64,000 nt of DNA, from contig NZ_JAMXBE010000008.1 of the NCBI RefSeq assembly GCF_024704835.1, forward strand, positions 180,918-244,917, read 5' to 3'. Origin of the DNA: Parapedobacter tibetensis. Lineage in GTDB: Bacteria; Bacteroidota; Bacteroidia; Sphingobacteriales; Sphingobacteriaceae. Each line of letters starts with the position of its first letter. Positions within the stretch are counted from its first letter, which is position 1. The translations under genes and the position numbers were made by a program. This document shows positions 10,314-19,069 of this stretch, piece after piece. The notes below the pieces were generated by a model. It was given only the letters and a program-made list of their open reading frames with translations. It made no database searches and was not told the origin of the DNA.

Positions 10314-10365
10314 GCAAAACAAAAGGATAGGAATGCACCCATGCATGATTTTAAAATTAACCTAT

Positions 10366-10373
10366 TATCTTTG
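10366..10373 (+). promoter_or_regulatory. -7 box for the glycosyltransferase gene
   Basis: TATCTTTG is an exact TAnnTTTG box, 9 nt before the ATG at 10383. A start 5-7 nt after the box would leave a leader of only a few bases. No -33 TTG is seen, so support is modest. Confidence 0.35.
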
Positions 10374-10382
10374 GCAGCAGAT

Positions 10383-11525
10383 ATGGATATACTCAACCAA
10401 ATAACCGAAAATGCCCTTTTCCTGATATTCGGGATATGTGGGCTCCTATTGGCGTTCCAACTGTATTTTCTGCTGTTTGTGTACAGCAGACTGACATGCT
10501 ATAAGGCCGTATCAAAACAAGATAAGGCAATAACGCCGCCCTTATCTGTGATTATCTGTGCCCGTAACGAGGAAGAAAACTTACGGCAGAACCTGCCAAA
10601 AATACTTAACCAAGATTATCCGGAATTCGAAGTGATATTGGTCAATGACTTTTCGGAAGATGATACCAAATGGCTATTGAAGGAATTGTGTACGCAATAC
10701 CAACACCTGAAGGTGGTAGAGATCGCAGAACATGTACGCCTCAAACATGGGAAAAAATTTGCTGTCTCACTGGGTATCAAAGGGGCCGAACACGAGCACT
10801 TGGTTTTTACGGACGCTGATTGTATACCACAGTCTGACAAATGGCTCAGGCACATGGCCAATGCTTTTGGTAGAGGCGAAGAAATCGTATTGGGCTACTC
10901 ACCGTATTTAAAAAAACCAGGATTCTTAAACGCCTTAATCCGTTTCGAAACCTTCCATACCGCTATGAGCTATCTTTCCTACGCGCTCAAGGGAAATGCA
11001 TATATGGGTGTAGGTCGTAATCTTGCTTATACCAAAAGCTTGTTTTTCAGGGGCAAGGGCTTTGCCGCGCATATGCATATTCCTTCGGGGGATGATGATC
11101 TCTTTGTCAATCAAAATGCTACGCCACATAACACGACAATCTGTATCCATCCCGAAGCCCAGGTATGGAGTGAGCCCAAAACCACTTTTTCAGCATATTC
11201 CCAACAGAAAACACGGCATGCTGGGGCATCAAAAGCCTACAGACCGTCGCATCGACGGATGTTAGCCATGCAATTGATCAGTGCAGCACTATTTTACATC
11301 GCTGTAATCATTGCGGTGGTGCTGTATCCTCAGTATTGGTATGTCGTGCTTGGGATTTATCTATTGAGATTATTGATCCAAGTGCTCATTTATTTCCCCA
11401 TCATGGGAAAACTCCAAGTGAAGGGGTTGAAATGGGGGCTCCCTTTTTTGGATGTCGCTTATTATGGCTATATCTGCGTCAATGGCTTTTTTGCGTTGTT
11501 TAAGAAGGAAGTGAAATGGAAGTGA
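10383..11525 (+). CDS. Membrane-anchored family 2 glycosyltransferase
   Basis: The protein has 380 residues from the Met at 10383; longer in-frame starts would run into the divergent tgt gene. One N-terminal membrane helix (about residues 10-32) is followed by a GT-A domain: PPLSVIICARNEEENL opens the nucleotide-binding fold, and FTDADC carries the metal-binding D-x-D. GDDDLFVNQ and the QQKTRHAG segment resemble the acceptor-site and Q-x-x-R-W-like motifs of processive enzymes. Two or three membrane helices close the protein. It probably transfers a sugar to a lipid or polysaccharide at the inner membrane; donor and acceptor are unknown. rsmG follows after 27 bp. Confidence 0.85.
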   Translation: MDILNQITENALFLIFGICGLLLAFQLYFLLFVYSRLTCYKAVSKQDKAITPPLSVIICARNEEENLRQNLPKILNQDYPEFEVILVNDFSEDDTKWLLKELCTQYQHLKVVEIAEHVRLKHGKKFAVSLGIKGAEHEHLVFTDADCIPQSDKWLRHMANAFGRGEEIVLGYSPYLKKPGFLNALIRFETFHTAMSYLSYALKGNAYMGVGRNLAYTKSLFFRGKGFAAHMHIPSGDDDLFVNQNATPHNTTICIHPEAQVWSEPKTTFSAYSQQKTRHAGASKAYRPSHRRMLAMQLISAALFYIAVIIAVVLYPQYWYVVLGIYLLRLLIQVLIYFPIMGKLQVKGLKWGLPFLDVAYYGYICVNGFFALFKKEVKWK

Positions 11526-11552
11526 GGTTTTAGATTTTAGACACGAAACAGT

Positions 11553-12188
11553 ATGTTAAATCCCGCAGTTGATATTATTTACCAATATTTCCCAAAGCTG
11601 TCTGAAAAGCAACGGGAGCAATTTCGGCAATTGGGCGAACTATATCCGCATTGGAATGCGCAAATTAACGTCGTATCACGCAAGGATATCGAAAGCCTGT
11701 ACTTGCATCATGTATTGCATTCGCTTGGTATTGCCAAATTCACCAATTTTGTGGCAGGAACCCGTATATTGGATATAGGAACAGGCGGCGGCTTTCCAGG
11801 CATTCCCTTGGCTATACTGTTTCCAGCGGTGCATTTCCATTTGGTTGATTCCATCGGCAAGAAAATCAAAGTGGTGAGGGAAATAGCATCAGGTATTGGG
11901 TTGGAAAATGTGGAAGCAGACCATATCCGTGCCGAGCAATTGGATGAAAAATACGATTTCGTTGTGTCACGTGCAGTTACGCGCTTGGTTGAATTTTATC
12001 CCTGGGTGCATAATAGGTTCCTGAAAAAAGACAGCAATGCCATCCCAAACGGAATCCTTTACCTCAAGGGCGGTGATTTGCAAGAAGAAATTAAAGAAGC
12101 ACGGCTTAAGGCAGAGGTTTATAACCTTTCAGATTATTTCGCAGAAGAATATTTCGAAACAAAACATATCGTTTATATCCCGGTATAA
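11553..12188 (+). CDS. rsmG: 16S rRNA (guanine527-N7)-methyltransferase
   Basis: This 211-residue protein is close to the usual RsmG length. It carries the SAM-binding motif LDIGTGGGFPGIPLAI (about residues 71-86), followed by DSIGKKIKVV and the FVVSRAVTRL segment, which together are diagnostic of RsmG. It methylates G527 of 16S rRNA; loss in other bacteria gives low-level streptomycin resistance. It sits between the glycosyltransferase and dprA on the same strand. Confidence 0.95.
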   Translation: MLNPAVDIIYQYFPKLSEKQREQFRQLGELYPHWNAQINVVSRKDIESLYLHHVLHSLGIAKFTNFVAGTRILDIGTGGGFPGIPLAILFPAVHFHLVDSIGKKIKVVREIASGIGLENVEADHIRAEQLDEKYDFVVSRAVTRLVEFYPWVHNRFLKKDSNAIPNGILYLKGGDLQEEIKEARLKAEVYNLSDYFAEEYFETKHIVYIPV

Positions 12189-12281
12189 CTCCGCTTTCTC
12201 GCAAAGGTCACGAAGGAATGGGCTTGGTGCACCCATAGCGATATCCACTTTAACATACTTTTCATTATATTCGCATGTCAA

Positions 12282-13376
12282 ATGAGCCTTCAACACCAAA
12301 TAGCATTGACCAAGATAAATGGTGTAGGACCAGTAGTGGCCCGTCACCTTCTTTCGCACTGCGGGAGTGCGGAGGCGGTCTTTGCGGCTTCCAAGAAACA
12401 ACTCACGACCATTCCGGGTATAGGCAACTACTTAGCCGAGTCCATCCTTGGAACAAAGGCACTTCACGAGGCTGAAGATGAACTCCGTTTTGTGCAAAAA
12501 CATGGCATCCAAATGCTTTTCTGGGGCAGTGAGGATTATCCGAAGCGTCTCAGCGATTGTTTTGACGCTCCCGTATTGCTTTACTATAAAGGGAATGCCA
12601 ACCTCAATTCTTCACGTATCATCAGCATCGTGGGCACGAGGAACGCAACGTCCTATGGCAAATCCATCTGTGCGGAATTTATTCAAAACCTTACCCCATA
12701 CAATGTAATGGTGGTAAGCGGATTGGCTCACGGAATAGATACCCATGCGCACAGGAATTCCTTGAAACAAGGCATACCCACCATCGGTGTATTAGGGCAC
12801 GGCCTCGACCGTATTTACCCAGCTACAAACCGCGAAATGGCTGCAAAAATGCTTGAATGCGGAGGATTGCTCACGGAATTCCCCTCAGGCACCAATCCCG
12901 ACAGGCAGAATTTTCCGATGCGCAACCGTATCATCGCCGGCTTGGCCGATGTGACTGTCGTCGTAGAAGCTGCCGTCAAAGGGGGAGCGCTTATTACTGC
13001 CGAAATTGCCAACAACTACAACCGCGATGTGTTTGCTTTCCCGGGGAACCTAAATCAGGAATTTTCCGCGGGATGCAATTACTTAATTAAAACCAACCGT
13101 GCACACCTCATTGGCAGCGTGAGAGACCTGGAGTACCTGATGAATTGGACGCTTGATACACAGCCATCAGCGCCCAAACAATTGCAACTGCATGTGTCGC
13201 TAAGCGCTTCCGAACAGCAAGCATATGACCTGATTAACACATCGGGGCAAATCGGTATTGATGACCTATCCCTGCAACTCAAATGGCCACAAAGTAAATT
13301 GGCCATCGTATTGCTAGAAATGGAAATGAAAGGTGTCATTGCGGCATTACCCGGCAAGGTGTATCGGGTGTTATGA
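12282..13376 (+). CDS. dprA: DNA-processing protein DprA (Smf)
   Basis: This 364-residue protein has an N-terminal helix-hairpin-helix/SAM-like region (about 5-75), a Rossmann-fold DNA-binding core (about 80-290) with VGTRNATSYG, VSGLAHGIDTHAHR and FPMRNRIIAGLADVTVVVEA, and a C-terminal winged helix (about 305-360). In transformable bacteria DprA binds incoming single-stranded DNA and loads RecA; it is also present in many species not known to be competent. It starts 93 bp after rsmG. The SRP RNA gene follows. Confidence 0.95.
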   Translation: MSLQHQIALTKINGVGPVVARHLLSHCGSAEAVFAASKKQLTTIPGIGNYLAESILGTKALHEAEDELRFVQKHGIQMLFWGSEDYPKRLSDCFDAPVLLYYKGNANLNSSRIISIVGTRNATSYGKSICAEFIQNLTPYNVMVVSGLAHGIDTHAHRNSLKQGIPTIGVLGHGLDRIYPATNREMAAKMLECGGLLTEFPSGTNPDRQNFPMRNRIIAGLADVTVVVEAAVKGGALITAEIANNYNRDVFAFPGNLNQEFSAGCNYLIKTNRAHLIGSVRDLEYLMNWTLDTQPSAPKQLQLHVSLSASEQQAYDLINTSGQIGIDDLSLQLKWPQSKLAIVLLEMEMKGVIAALPGKVYRVL

Positions 13377-13420
13377 ATTGACCTGTGACCCAATGATTTG
13401 GGAAGCAATAGCAATCTTTA

Positions 13421-13451
13421 TTGGCTGTTACCACAATTTTCATTACTTTTG
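13421..13451 (+). promoter_or_regulatory. Promoter of the SRP RNA gene
   Basis: A TTG at 13421-13423 and an exact TAnnTTTG box, TACTTTTG at 13444-13451, are separated by 20 bp. The predicted start lies about 5 nt on, at the first base of the RNA. It is one of the best-matched promoters in the window. Confidence 0.8.
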
Positions 13452-13455
13452 CCGT

Positions 13456-13551
13456 GGGTAAGTCTTTTACGACCAGCTCCTCAAGAATCCCCCAGGGTGG
13501 GAACACAGCAAGGGTATTGAGTTGTAGCGGTGCGATAAAAGGAGCTTACCC
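13456..13551 (+). ncRNA. ffs: Signal recognition particle RNA, small bacterial type (about 96 nt)
   Basis: The ends pair as GGGTAAG (13456-13462) with CTTACCC (13545-13551). Inside, the apical domain has the universal SRP pattern AGG...GGAA...AGCA (13494-13510), with the GGAA loop and the asymmetric bulge that bind the Ffh M domain. The sides of the helix also pair (for example CTCAA with TTGAG). Six T residues directly follow the outer stem and act as terminator. The RNA works with Ffh and FtsY to target nascent membrane proteins. There is no Alu domain, as in other Gram-negative 4.5S RNAs. Confidence 0.9.
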
Positions 13552-13611
13552 ATTTTTTATTCTACCCCTATCAATCCCAATAACCCATATTTATATGTAA
13601 AATAAGTAAAC

Positions 13612-13642
13612 TTGCATATAAACACAAGTTTATCTAAGTTTG
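13612..13642 (+). promoter_or_regulatory. Promoter of accD
   Basis: A TTG at 13612-13614, a 20-bp spacer and the exact -7 box TAAGTTTG at 13635-13642. The predicted leader is about 17 nt. Confidence 0.7.
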
Positions 13643-13664
13643 CACTCCAATAACGACGATTTGC

Positions 13665-14507
13665 ATGAGTTGGTTTAGACGCGATAAAGCCGGGATAAAT
13701 ACGGCCACCGAGAACAAAAAGGAAGCGCCAGATGGCCTATGGAACAAATGTCCGTCCTGCAAAAAGCCATTGCTGAACATTGAGCAAATCGAAAACAAGT
13801 ATGTTTGCCACTATTGTGGATACCACTTACGAATAGGTTCGGCTGCATATTTTTCCATACTTTTTGACGATAACCAATTCACTGAACTCTTTGCCGGGCT
13901 TCGCTCTGCGGATCCGCTCCATTTTGAGGATACCAAAAAATATGCAGAACGGCTGGAAGAAAGTTATGCTAAAACCGGATTGAATGATGCTATCCGGTGC
14001 GCACATGGCAAAATCGAAGAGCAAGACTTGGTATTGGCATGTATGGACTTCACCTTTATCGGTGGATCTATGGGATCTGTGGTCGGTGAAAAAATCGCGC
14101 GTTCCATTGACTATTCCATACAGCATAAAACTCCCTTCATGCTGATATCCAAATCGGGAGGAGCGCGTATGATGGAGGCAGCTTTCTCGCTTATGCAAAT
14201 GGCAAAGACTTCAGCCAAACTGGCCATGCTGAACGAAGCGAAAATCCCCTATATCTGCCTATTGACAGATCCTACAACTGGTGGAGTGACTGCGTCATAC
14301 GCAATGCTGGGTGACATTAATATCGCCGAACCCGGGGCACTCATCGGTTTTGCGGGACCTCGTGTAATCAAGGAAACCATCAAAAAGGACTTGCCAAAAG
14401 GATTCCAAACATCCGAATTTTTGCTTGAACATGGATTCCTCGATTTTATCGTCGATCGCCGACAGCTCAAGCAAAAAGTGGCGCTATTCCTAAGTATGCT
14501 CAAGTAA
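13665..14507 (+). CDS. accD: Acetyl-CoA carboxylase, carboxyltransferase beta subunit
   Basis: This 280-residue protein has a four-cysteine zinc ribbon at the N-terminus (Cys29, Cys32, Cys48, Cys51) followed by the crotonase-like carboxyltransferase domain, with [20 protein letters not shown] and [18 protein letters not shown] lining the acyl-CoA site. With AccA it transfers carboxyl from biotin to acetyl-CoA, the first step of fatty acid synthesis. It has its own promoter and stands alone; accA, accB and accC are not in the window. Confidence 0.97.
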   Translation: MSWFRRDKAGINTATENKKEAPDGLWNKCPSCKKPLLNIEQIENKYVCHYCGYHLRIGSAAYFSILFDDNQFTELFAGLRSADPLHFEDTKKYAERLEESYAKTGLNDAIRCAHGKIEEQDLVLACMDFTFIGGSMGSVVGEKIARSIDYSIQHKTPFMLISKSGGARMMEAAFSLMQMAKTSAKLAMLNEAKIPYICLLTDPTTGGVTASYAMLGDINIAEPGALIGFAGPRVIKETIKKDLPKGFQTSEFLLEHGFLDFIVDRRQLKQKVALFLSMLK

Positions 14508-14648
14508 TGGCTTAGTCAATGGGAATATCATCATCCATTGCACAGAAAAAGCAAGGTAAAAAAGGCCTATTATAACCAATGACGCAATAATACAACGTCA
14601 AAATGTGATTTTAACATTTTTTTACATTTATACTTAGTGTAAAATAGT

Positions 14649-14656
14649 TACATTTG
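14649..14656 (+). promoter_or_regulatory. -7 box for the M23 peptidase gene
   Basis: TACATTTG is an exact TAnnTTTG box 50 nt before the ATG at 14707. No TTG is found at the normal -33 distance. Confidence 0.5.
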
Positions 14657-14706
14657 CGGCGAGCTCCGTCTAACCATTATATAAAAATTAATCGAAAACA
14701 ACGCGG

Positions 14707-15675
14707 ATGGCGAAAACGAAGTATTATTACAATTCACATACGCTCAAGTATGAAAAAGTAAAAACAAGCACCAAAGCATGGGCTTTTCGGACGCTTGGAT
14801 TCCTAACCAGTTCTTTCGGATGTGCAATTTTCCTGCTCTATGTAGGCTTCACTTTTATAGATTCACCCAAGGAAAAGCAACTTCAACGGGAGGTCAATCA
14901 GATGGCGCTGCAATACAACATCATGCAGGAGCGTCTAAAACAGGTTGACGCCGCGCTGGAGAACATGCAACACCGTGACGACAACATTTACCGGGTTATC
15001 TTCGAGGCGGATCCAATTGATTCGGATGTACGCAAAGCGGGTTTCGGGGGAGTAAACCGTTATAAAAACTTGGAGCATTTCAGTAACTCGGACCTGATGA
15101 TTGAAACCGCCAAAAAACTTGATTACATATCGAAAGCATTATATATACAATCAAAGTCATATGATGACCTTACCGAAATGGCTAAATCCAAAGTGGAAAT
15201 GATGGCCAGTATTCCCGCCATCCAACCGGTGGACAGCCGGAAGATACGTGGAGGCATTTCGGGCTTCGGTATCCGGATACACCCTGTTTACAAAATCCGG
15301 AAAATGCATTCCGGCATTGATTTCACGGCACCCGTTGGCACGGCGATATACGCCACCGGAAACGGCCAAGTAGAAGCTGCTGGTGCGGATGGCGGTTACG
15401 GACACCGCGTAGTTATCAACCATGGATACAGCTACAAGACACTATATGGCCATATGAGCCGATTTACCGTAAAGGTAGGCCAACAGGTAAAACGCGGGGA
15501 CCTCATTGGTTATGTCGGCAATACGGGTACTTCAACTGGCCCACATTTGCATTACGAGGTGCATAAAAACGATATCCCTGTAAACCCGATCAATTTCATT
15601 TATAATGACCTTACGCCATCAGAATACATGGCCATTTTGGAAGCTGCCTCTCAGGAAAACCAATCTTTTGACTAG
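14707..15675 (+). CDS. Membrane-anchored M23 (LytM-type) peptidase
   Basis: This 322-residue protein has a short cytoplasmic N-terminus, one membrane helix (about residues 28-50), a coiled-coil stretch (about 55-90) and a C-terminal LytM domain (about 185-295). The zinc ligands and catalytic residues are present: His201 and Asp205 in HSGID, then His280 and His282 in the HLH motif. It is therefore likely to be an active peptidoglycan endopeptidase facing the periplasm, rather than a catalytically dead activator of the EnvC type. The N-terminal layout (TM plus coiled coil) is common in Bacteroidota cell-wall hydrolases. A MerR regulator gene follows. Confidence 0.9.
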   Translation: MAKTKYYYNSHTLKYEKVKTSTKAWAFRTLGFLTSSFGCAIFLLYVGFTFIDSPKEKQLQREVNQMALQYNIMQERLKQVDAALENMQHRDDNIYRVIFEADPIDSDVRKAGFGGVNRYKNLEHFSNSDLMIETAKKLDYISKALYIQSKSYDDLTEMAKSKVEMMASIPAIQPVDSRKIRGGISGFGIRIHPVYKIRKMHSGIDFTAPVGTAIYATGNGQVEAAGADGGYGHRVVINHGYSYKTLYGHMSRFTVKVGQQVKRGDLIGYVGNTGTSTGPHLHYEVHKNDIPVNPINFIYNDLTPSEYMAILEAASQENQSFD

Positions 15676-15703
15676 GGCGAGGTGCTGTTTGCAAAATACT
15701 TAG

Positions 15704-15718
15704 ATAGGATTATCCTAT
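15704..15718. promoter_or_regulatory. Perfect dyad, candidate operator of the MerR gene
   Basis: ATAGGAT and ATCCTAT form a perfect 7-bp inverted repeat around one T. It lies 18-32 bp upstream of the -7 box of the MerR gene, where a -33 element would be. MerR proteins commonly bind dyads in their own promoters, so autoregulation is a reasonable inference. Confidence 0.45.
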
Positions 15719-15735
15719 AATTCCAAAGCTAATCG

Positions 15736-15743
15736 TATATTTG
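15736..15743 (+). promoter_or_regulatory. -7 box for the MerR-family gene
   Basis: TATATTTG is an exact TAnnTTTG box, 28 nt before the ATG at 15772. No TTG is present at the usual distance; the dyad at 15704-15718 occupies that place. Confidence 0.5.
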
Positions 15744-15771
15744 TTACACAAACGATACTTCCTTTCGTAGC

Positions 15772-16107
15772 ATGCCATACAAAGAGCGCGAAATAAATAA
15801 ACTTTATTACACCATGGGCGAGGTGACCGCCATGTTTGAGGTCAATGCATCCCAAATACGGTTTTATGAGCGCGAATTTGACATCCTACAACCCAAAAAG
15901 AACAAGAAAGGCAATCGATTATTCACCCCAGAAGATATTGCTAATCTGAAAATCATTTTCAATCTGGTCAAAGACAAAGGGTATACGTTGCAAGGTGCGC
16001 GTGAATACCTCAAAAGTAATAAAAGTGAAGCTCGCGAAAATCAACGCGTCATCGATTCGCTTGAACGACTGAAGACCTTTTTGCTGGAAGTACGCGACAG
16101 CCTCTAG
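15772..16107 (+). CDS. MerR-family transcriptional regulator
   Basis: This is a small, 111-residue protein with an N-terminal MerR winged helix-turn-helix (about residues 10-80): [20 protein letters not shown], then the wing ending in [11 protein letters not shown] short helical tail (about 85-111) replaces a full effector domain. There is no metal-binding cysteine pair, so it is not a metal sensor of the MerR/CueR kind. This compact type is common beside M23 peptidase genes in Bacteroidota. Its target is unknown. The 3' end overlaps the convergent fbp gene by 4 nt. Confidence 0.85.
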   Translation: MPYKEREINKLYYTMGEVTAMFEVNASQIRFYEREFDILQPKKNKKGNRLFTPEDIANLKIIFNLVKDKGYTLQGAREYLKSNKSEARENQRVIDSLERLKTFLLEVRDSL

Positions 16108-17129
16108 CCCACCGGCTGTGTTTCCGTTTCAGCCAACCGGATAAACTCCTCTACTTTTTCAACCATTTGGGTACTACCGATAAAGATAGGTGTACGTTGG
16201 TGCAGGTGTTCCGGCGGGGTTTCCAATATCCTGCTGCTACCATTGCTAGCTTTTCCACCTGCCTGTTCGATGATAAAGGCCAGCGGGTTGCATTCGTACA
16301 TCAACCTCAATTTGCCTTGCGGGTGGGAAGAGGTGGTTGGATACAGAAAAACCCCTCCTTTGATAAGGTTGCGGTGCACGTCGGCAACCATGGAGCCAAT
16401 ATAACGCGAAGTAAATGGCCTCGATGTTGCCTGGTCTTCCACCTGGCAATACTTGATATAATCCTTTAATCCTTGTGGAAATTTGATATAGTTTCCTTCA
16501 TTGATGGAGTAAATTGTACCGTTCTGCGGAATCTCCATGTTGGGATGGGACAAGCAAAACTCACCGATTGATGGATCCAACGTAAAGCCGTTTACGCCTT
16601 TGCCCGTTGTGTATACCAGCATGGTGGATGACCCATACACGACATAGCCTGCGGCCACTTGTTGGGTGCCCTTTTGCAATACTTCTCCCAACTGCACCCT
16701 TCCTTCCTTGGATGTACGCCTATAAACTGAAAATATGGTGCCCACAGACACATTCACATCGATATTTGACGAACCATCCAATGGATCTATGCATACAATG
16801 TATTTAGCATCGCGAGATATCTCCGATTCGATGAAGATACAGTCGTCATGTTCTTCTGAGGCTACCACACAACATTCCCCACCACTGCGCAGCGCGGAAA
16901 TGAATTGCCCATCAGCATACACATCTAGTTTTTTCTGCCCCTCGCCCTGTATATTGGTGGTGCCATTGTCGCCCAGGATGTCTACAAGTCCAGCTTTATT
17001 GACCTCTCGATTTACAATCTTGGCGGCAATTCCAATGTCTCGCAATAACCTGGACAACTCACCTTTTGCGTATGGAAAATCGGCTTGCTTTTCGATAATG
17101 AATTGCCCTAGTGTGGTTACCTTTGTCAT
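16104..17129 (-). CDS. fbp: Fructose-1,6-bisphosphatase, class I
   Basis: This 341-residue enzyme hydrolyses fructose 1,6-bisphosphate to fructose 6-phosphate in gluconeogenesis. The metal-binding signature [20 protein letters not shown] is intact, as are [11 protein letters not shown] and the substrate-binding stretch ending in [19 protein letters not shown]. Length is normal for class I. It is monocistronic, with a good promoter just upstream. Confidence 0.97.
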   Translation of the reverse strand: MTKVTTLGQFIIEKQADFPYAKGELSRLLRDIGIAAKIVNREVNKAGLVDILGDNGTTNIQGEGQKKLDVYADGQFISALRSGGECCVVASEEHDDCIFIESEISRDAKYIVCIDPLDGSSNIDVNVSVGTIFSVYRRTSKEGRVQLGEVLQKGTQQVAAGYVVYGSSTMLVYTTGKGVNGFTLDPSIGEFCLSHPNMEIPQNGTIYSINEGNYIKFPQGLKDYIKYCQVEDQATSRPFTSRYIGSMVADVHRNLIKGGVFLYPTTSSHPQGKLRLMYECNPLAFIIEQAGGKASNGSSRILETPPEHLHQRTPIFIGSTQMVEKVEEFIRLAETETQPVG

Positions 17130-17172
17130 AAGAAGAAATTTAGTTAGTGTATTTTAATTTTTTAAATTCGCG

Positions 17173-17205
17173 CAAAAATAACCAAACAAACATTAATTTG
17201 GGCAA
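17173..17205 (-). promoter_or_regulatory. Promoter of fbp
   Basis: On the minus strand TTG (17205-17203), a 22-bp spacer, then TATTTTTG (17180-17173), an exact TAnnTTTG box. The predicted leader is about 38 nt. Confidence 0.65.
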
Positions 17206-17233
17206 AAAAATAAAACATAGTGTAAAACACTAT

Positions 17234-17728
17234 CTATCTCTCAGCCAATTCTACGACTTCAAGATTTTCAATACGATTCCCTTCAATGCTAAATCGTAAA
17301 AGCGTTCGGACCTTATGCCAACCGTGCTTTCCGGCGGCGCCGGGATTGAGGTAAAGACATTGTAACTTTTGGTCATACATCACTTTGAGGATATGCGAAT
17401 GCCCACAGATGAAAAGCTTCGGTGGATGCAACTGGATTTCCGGTTTCACTTGCGGGCTATAACGGCCCGGATAACCACCGATATGAGTTATCCACACATC
17501 CACCTCTTCACAGTTGAACCGTAAGTGTTCGGGATAGGTCTTGCGGATATCTTGTCCATCGATATTTCCGTACACACCCCTCAACGGTTTGAATGCCGCC
17601 AGTGTATCAGCCACCGCGATGTCACCGAAATCACCGGCATGCCATATTTCATCACAGCGTTCAAAATGTCGGAATATGGCATCATCAAGATAGCTATGTG
17701 TGTCTGCCAATAAACCTATTGTTTTCAT
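17234..17728 (-). CDS. YfcE/MJ0936-type metallophosphoesterase
   Basis: This 164-residue calcineurin-like phosphoesterase uses the ATG at 17728 (MKTIGLLADTH). Metal-binding motifs occur in order: ADTHSYLDD, HAGDFGD, VYGNIDG, WITHIGGYPGR, CGHSH and LNPGAAG. Relatives are small manganese-dependent phosphodiesterases with broad activity in vitro; the natural substrate is unknown. The start lies 12 nt after the trmN6 stop, so the two genes probably share a transcript. Confidence 0.88.
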   Translation of the reverse strand: MKTIGLLADTHSYLDDAIFRHFERCDEIWHAGDFGDIAVADTLAAFKPLRGVYGNIDGQDIRKTYPEHLRFNCEEVDVWITHIGGYPGRYSPQVKPEIQLHPPKLFICGHSHILKVMYDQKLQCLYLNPGAAGKHGWHKVRTLLRFSIEGNRIENLEVVELAER

Positions 17729-17740
17729 ACGGTAGATCAA

Positions 17741-18454
17741 TCAAAAACCCAAAAAGAAGTCTTTCAGCAATTCCTTGTATGAATCACTATACACGCCTTT
17801 ACTTTCATAAATCACAAAGTCATCTTTCAGCCCATCGCTGTCTTTTGGCGTTTTGCCAAGAGCCAATATCCGTCTGATGGGGCTATCATGAACAAAGGAA
17901 CGGATTCCCACTTCCCATTGAATCATCAACCCGTATTCGTCTAGGGCTTTCTGCCCTACATCAGCTGCCAGTAGGCTTGGAAGCACCAACTGCAAACTTC
18001 CTTCATAGGTTAGCCATTTTTCCGACCGCGCTAGCAAATCATCAAAAAATGACATATCAGTATGCCGGGCCACTCGTTTTCGCTCATCCGGATTCCTGAG
18101 TGAGCGCAGGAAATAAGGTGGGTTGGATACGATTAAATCATAGTTCACATCCGTTTCAAAATCACCCAGAGCCACGTTTTCACAAGCAAGTCTACTAAAA
18201 AAAGGCGACATATCGAAATTTTGTTGAGCGGTTTTGGATGCAAGGCTATCCAATTCGATGGCATTGATTTTTGCCCAAGGATGACGCTGTGCCAACATCA
18301 ACGCAATAACACCCGTACCCGTCCCAATGTCTAGGATATGTAAAGGATCCTTCGCGGTAGACATTGCTCCTAGTAATACGCCATCGGTATTGATCTTCAT
18401 GGCACATCCGGACTGGTCAACCTCAAACTGCTTGAATTTAAATACGCTTGACAT
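17741..18454 (-). CDS. trmN6: tRNA1(Val) (adenine37-N6)-methyltransferase
   Basis: This 237-residue Rossmann-fold methyltransferase has a SAM-binding LDIGTGTGVIALMLAQR segment (about residues 42-58) and the N6-adenine catalytic motif NPPYF. The N-terminus (FKFKQFEVDQSGCAMKINTD) matches the YfiC/TrmN6 family, which makes m6A37 in tRNA1(Val). It is divergent from the MarR-hut operon and precedes the metallophosphoesterase gene. Confidence 0.9.
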   Translation of the reverse strand: MSSVFKFKQFEVDQSGCAMKINTDGVLLGAMSTAKDPLHILDIGTGTGVIALMLAQRHPWAKINAIELDSLASKTAQQNFDMSPFFSRLACENVALGDFETDVNYDLIVSNPPYFLRSLRNPDERKRVARHTDMSFFDDLLARSEKWLTYEGSLQLVLPSLLAADVGQKALDEYGLMIQWEVGIRSFVHDSPIRRILALGKTPKDSDGLKDDFVIYESKGVYSDSYKELLKDFFLGF

Positions 18455-18577
18455 ATGGATGTAAAATTAGTTTTATCAAACGAAAAAAACTACCCATTCC
18501 AAAAACCTATGGAAACATTTGCATATTTCAGTAATGTTTCCGAATATTGTATAAGCACTTATATAATTTATCCTTCC

Positions 18578-19069
18578 ATGGATTTTTATCAATCATTAGG
18601 GCCATTGATATTAGGAAGTCGTTTGCGTAGGATAAGCGAGTATTTCATCGCAGAGATCAATAAGGTGTACCAAGAGCGGGGTGTAGATTTCGATGCCAGC
18701 TGGTTTCCGATCTTTTACATATTGGCGCAGGAACACCCAGTTACCATACGTGACATATCGGGCACATTGCAAGTATCCCACTCCGCTATCAGTCAACTGG
18801 TGAGCAACCTCAAAAGACGGCAGTTGGTAGAAACTCGGGTCAGCGGAGAAGACGCACGGCGTCAATTGGTGAGACTCACCCCGAAGGGGAAGGAGCTTCT
18901 TGCCCACATCACTCCGATATGGGAGGGGATTACCGTCGCCATTTCGAAAATGCAAGACTACAATATGGATATTTCATCCCTATTACCCAGTATTGCTGCT
19001 ATTGAACAGGCTTTTACAGAAAAAGGACTCGCTACACGCATCATGGAGTCTATAACACAGCAAGTATGA
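18578..19069 (+). CDS. MarR-family regulator, first gene of the hut operon
   Basis: The protein has 163 residues. The Met at 18578 is chosen because the 41 extra residues of a longer in-frame start look non-coding. A winged helix-turn-helix occupies about residues 45-130: VTIRDISGTLQVSHSAISQL is the recognition helix region, and SGEDARRQLVRLTPKG is the wing with the DxRxxxxxLT-type MarR signature. The stop overlaps the hutH start (ATGA), so it is translationally coupled to the histidine pathway it most likely controls. Known hut regulators are usually GntR-type HutC, or HutP/LysR types; a MarR repressor answering to histidine or urocanate would be inference. Confidence 0.85.
   Translation: MDFYQSLGPLILGSRLRRISEYFIAEINKVYQERGVDFDASWFPIFYILAQEHPVTIRDISGTLQVSHSAISQLVSNLKRRQLVETRVSGEDARRQLVRLTPKGKELLAHITPIWEGITVAISKMQDYNMDISSLLPSIAAIEQAFTEKGLATRIMESITQQV

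Noticed and set aside
10257..10382. Upstream extension of the glycosyltransferase gene from a TTG
   Set aside because: It would run through the tgt start and both -7 boxes. The extra residues are unlike family N-termini, which start just before the first helix.
14518..14541. CAATGG...CCATTG dyad after accD as terminator
   Set aside because: The stem is only 6 bp with a 12-nt loop and no T run follows.
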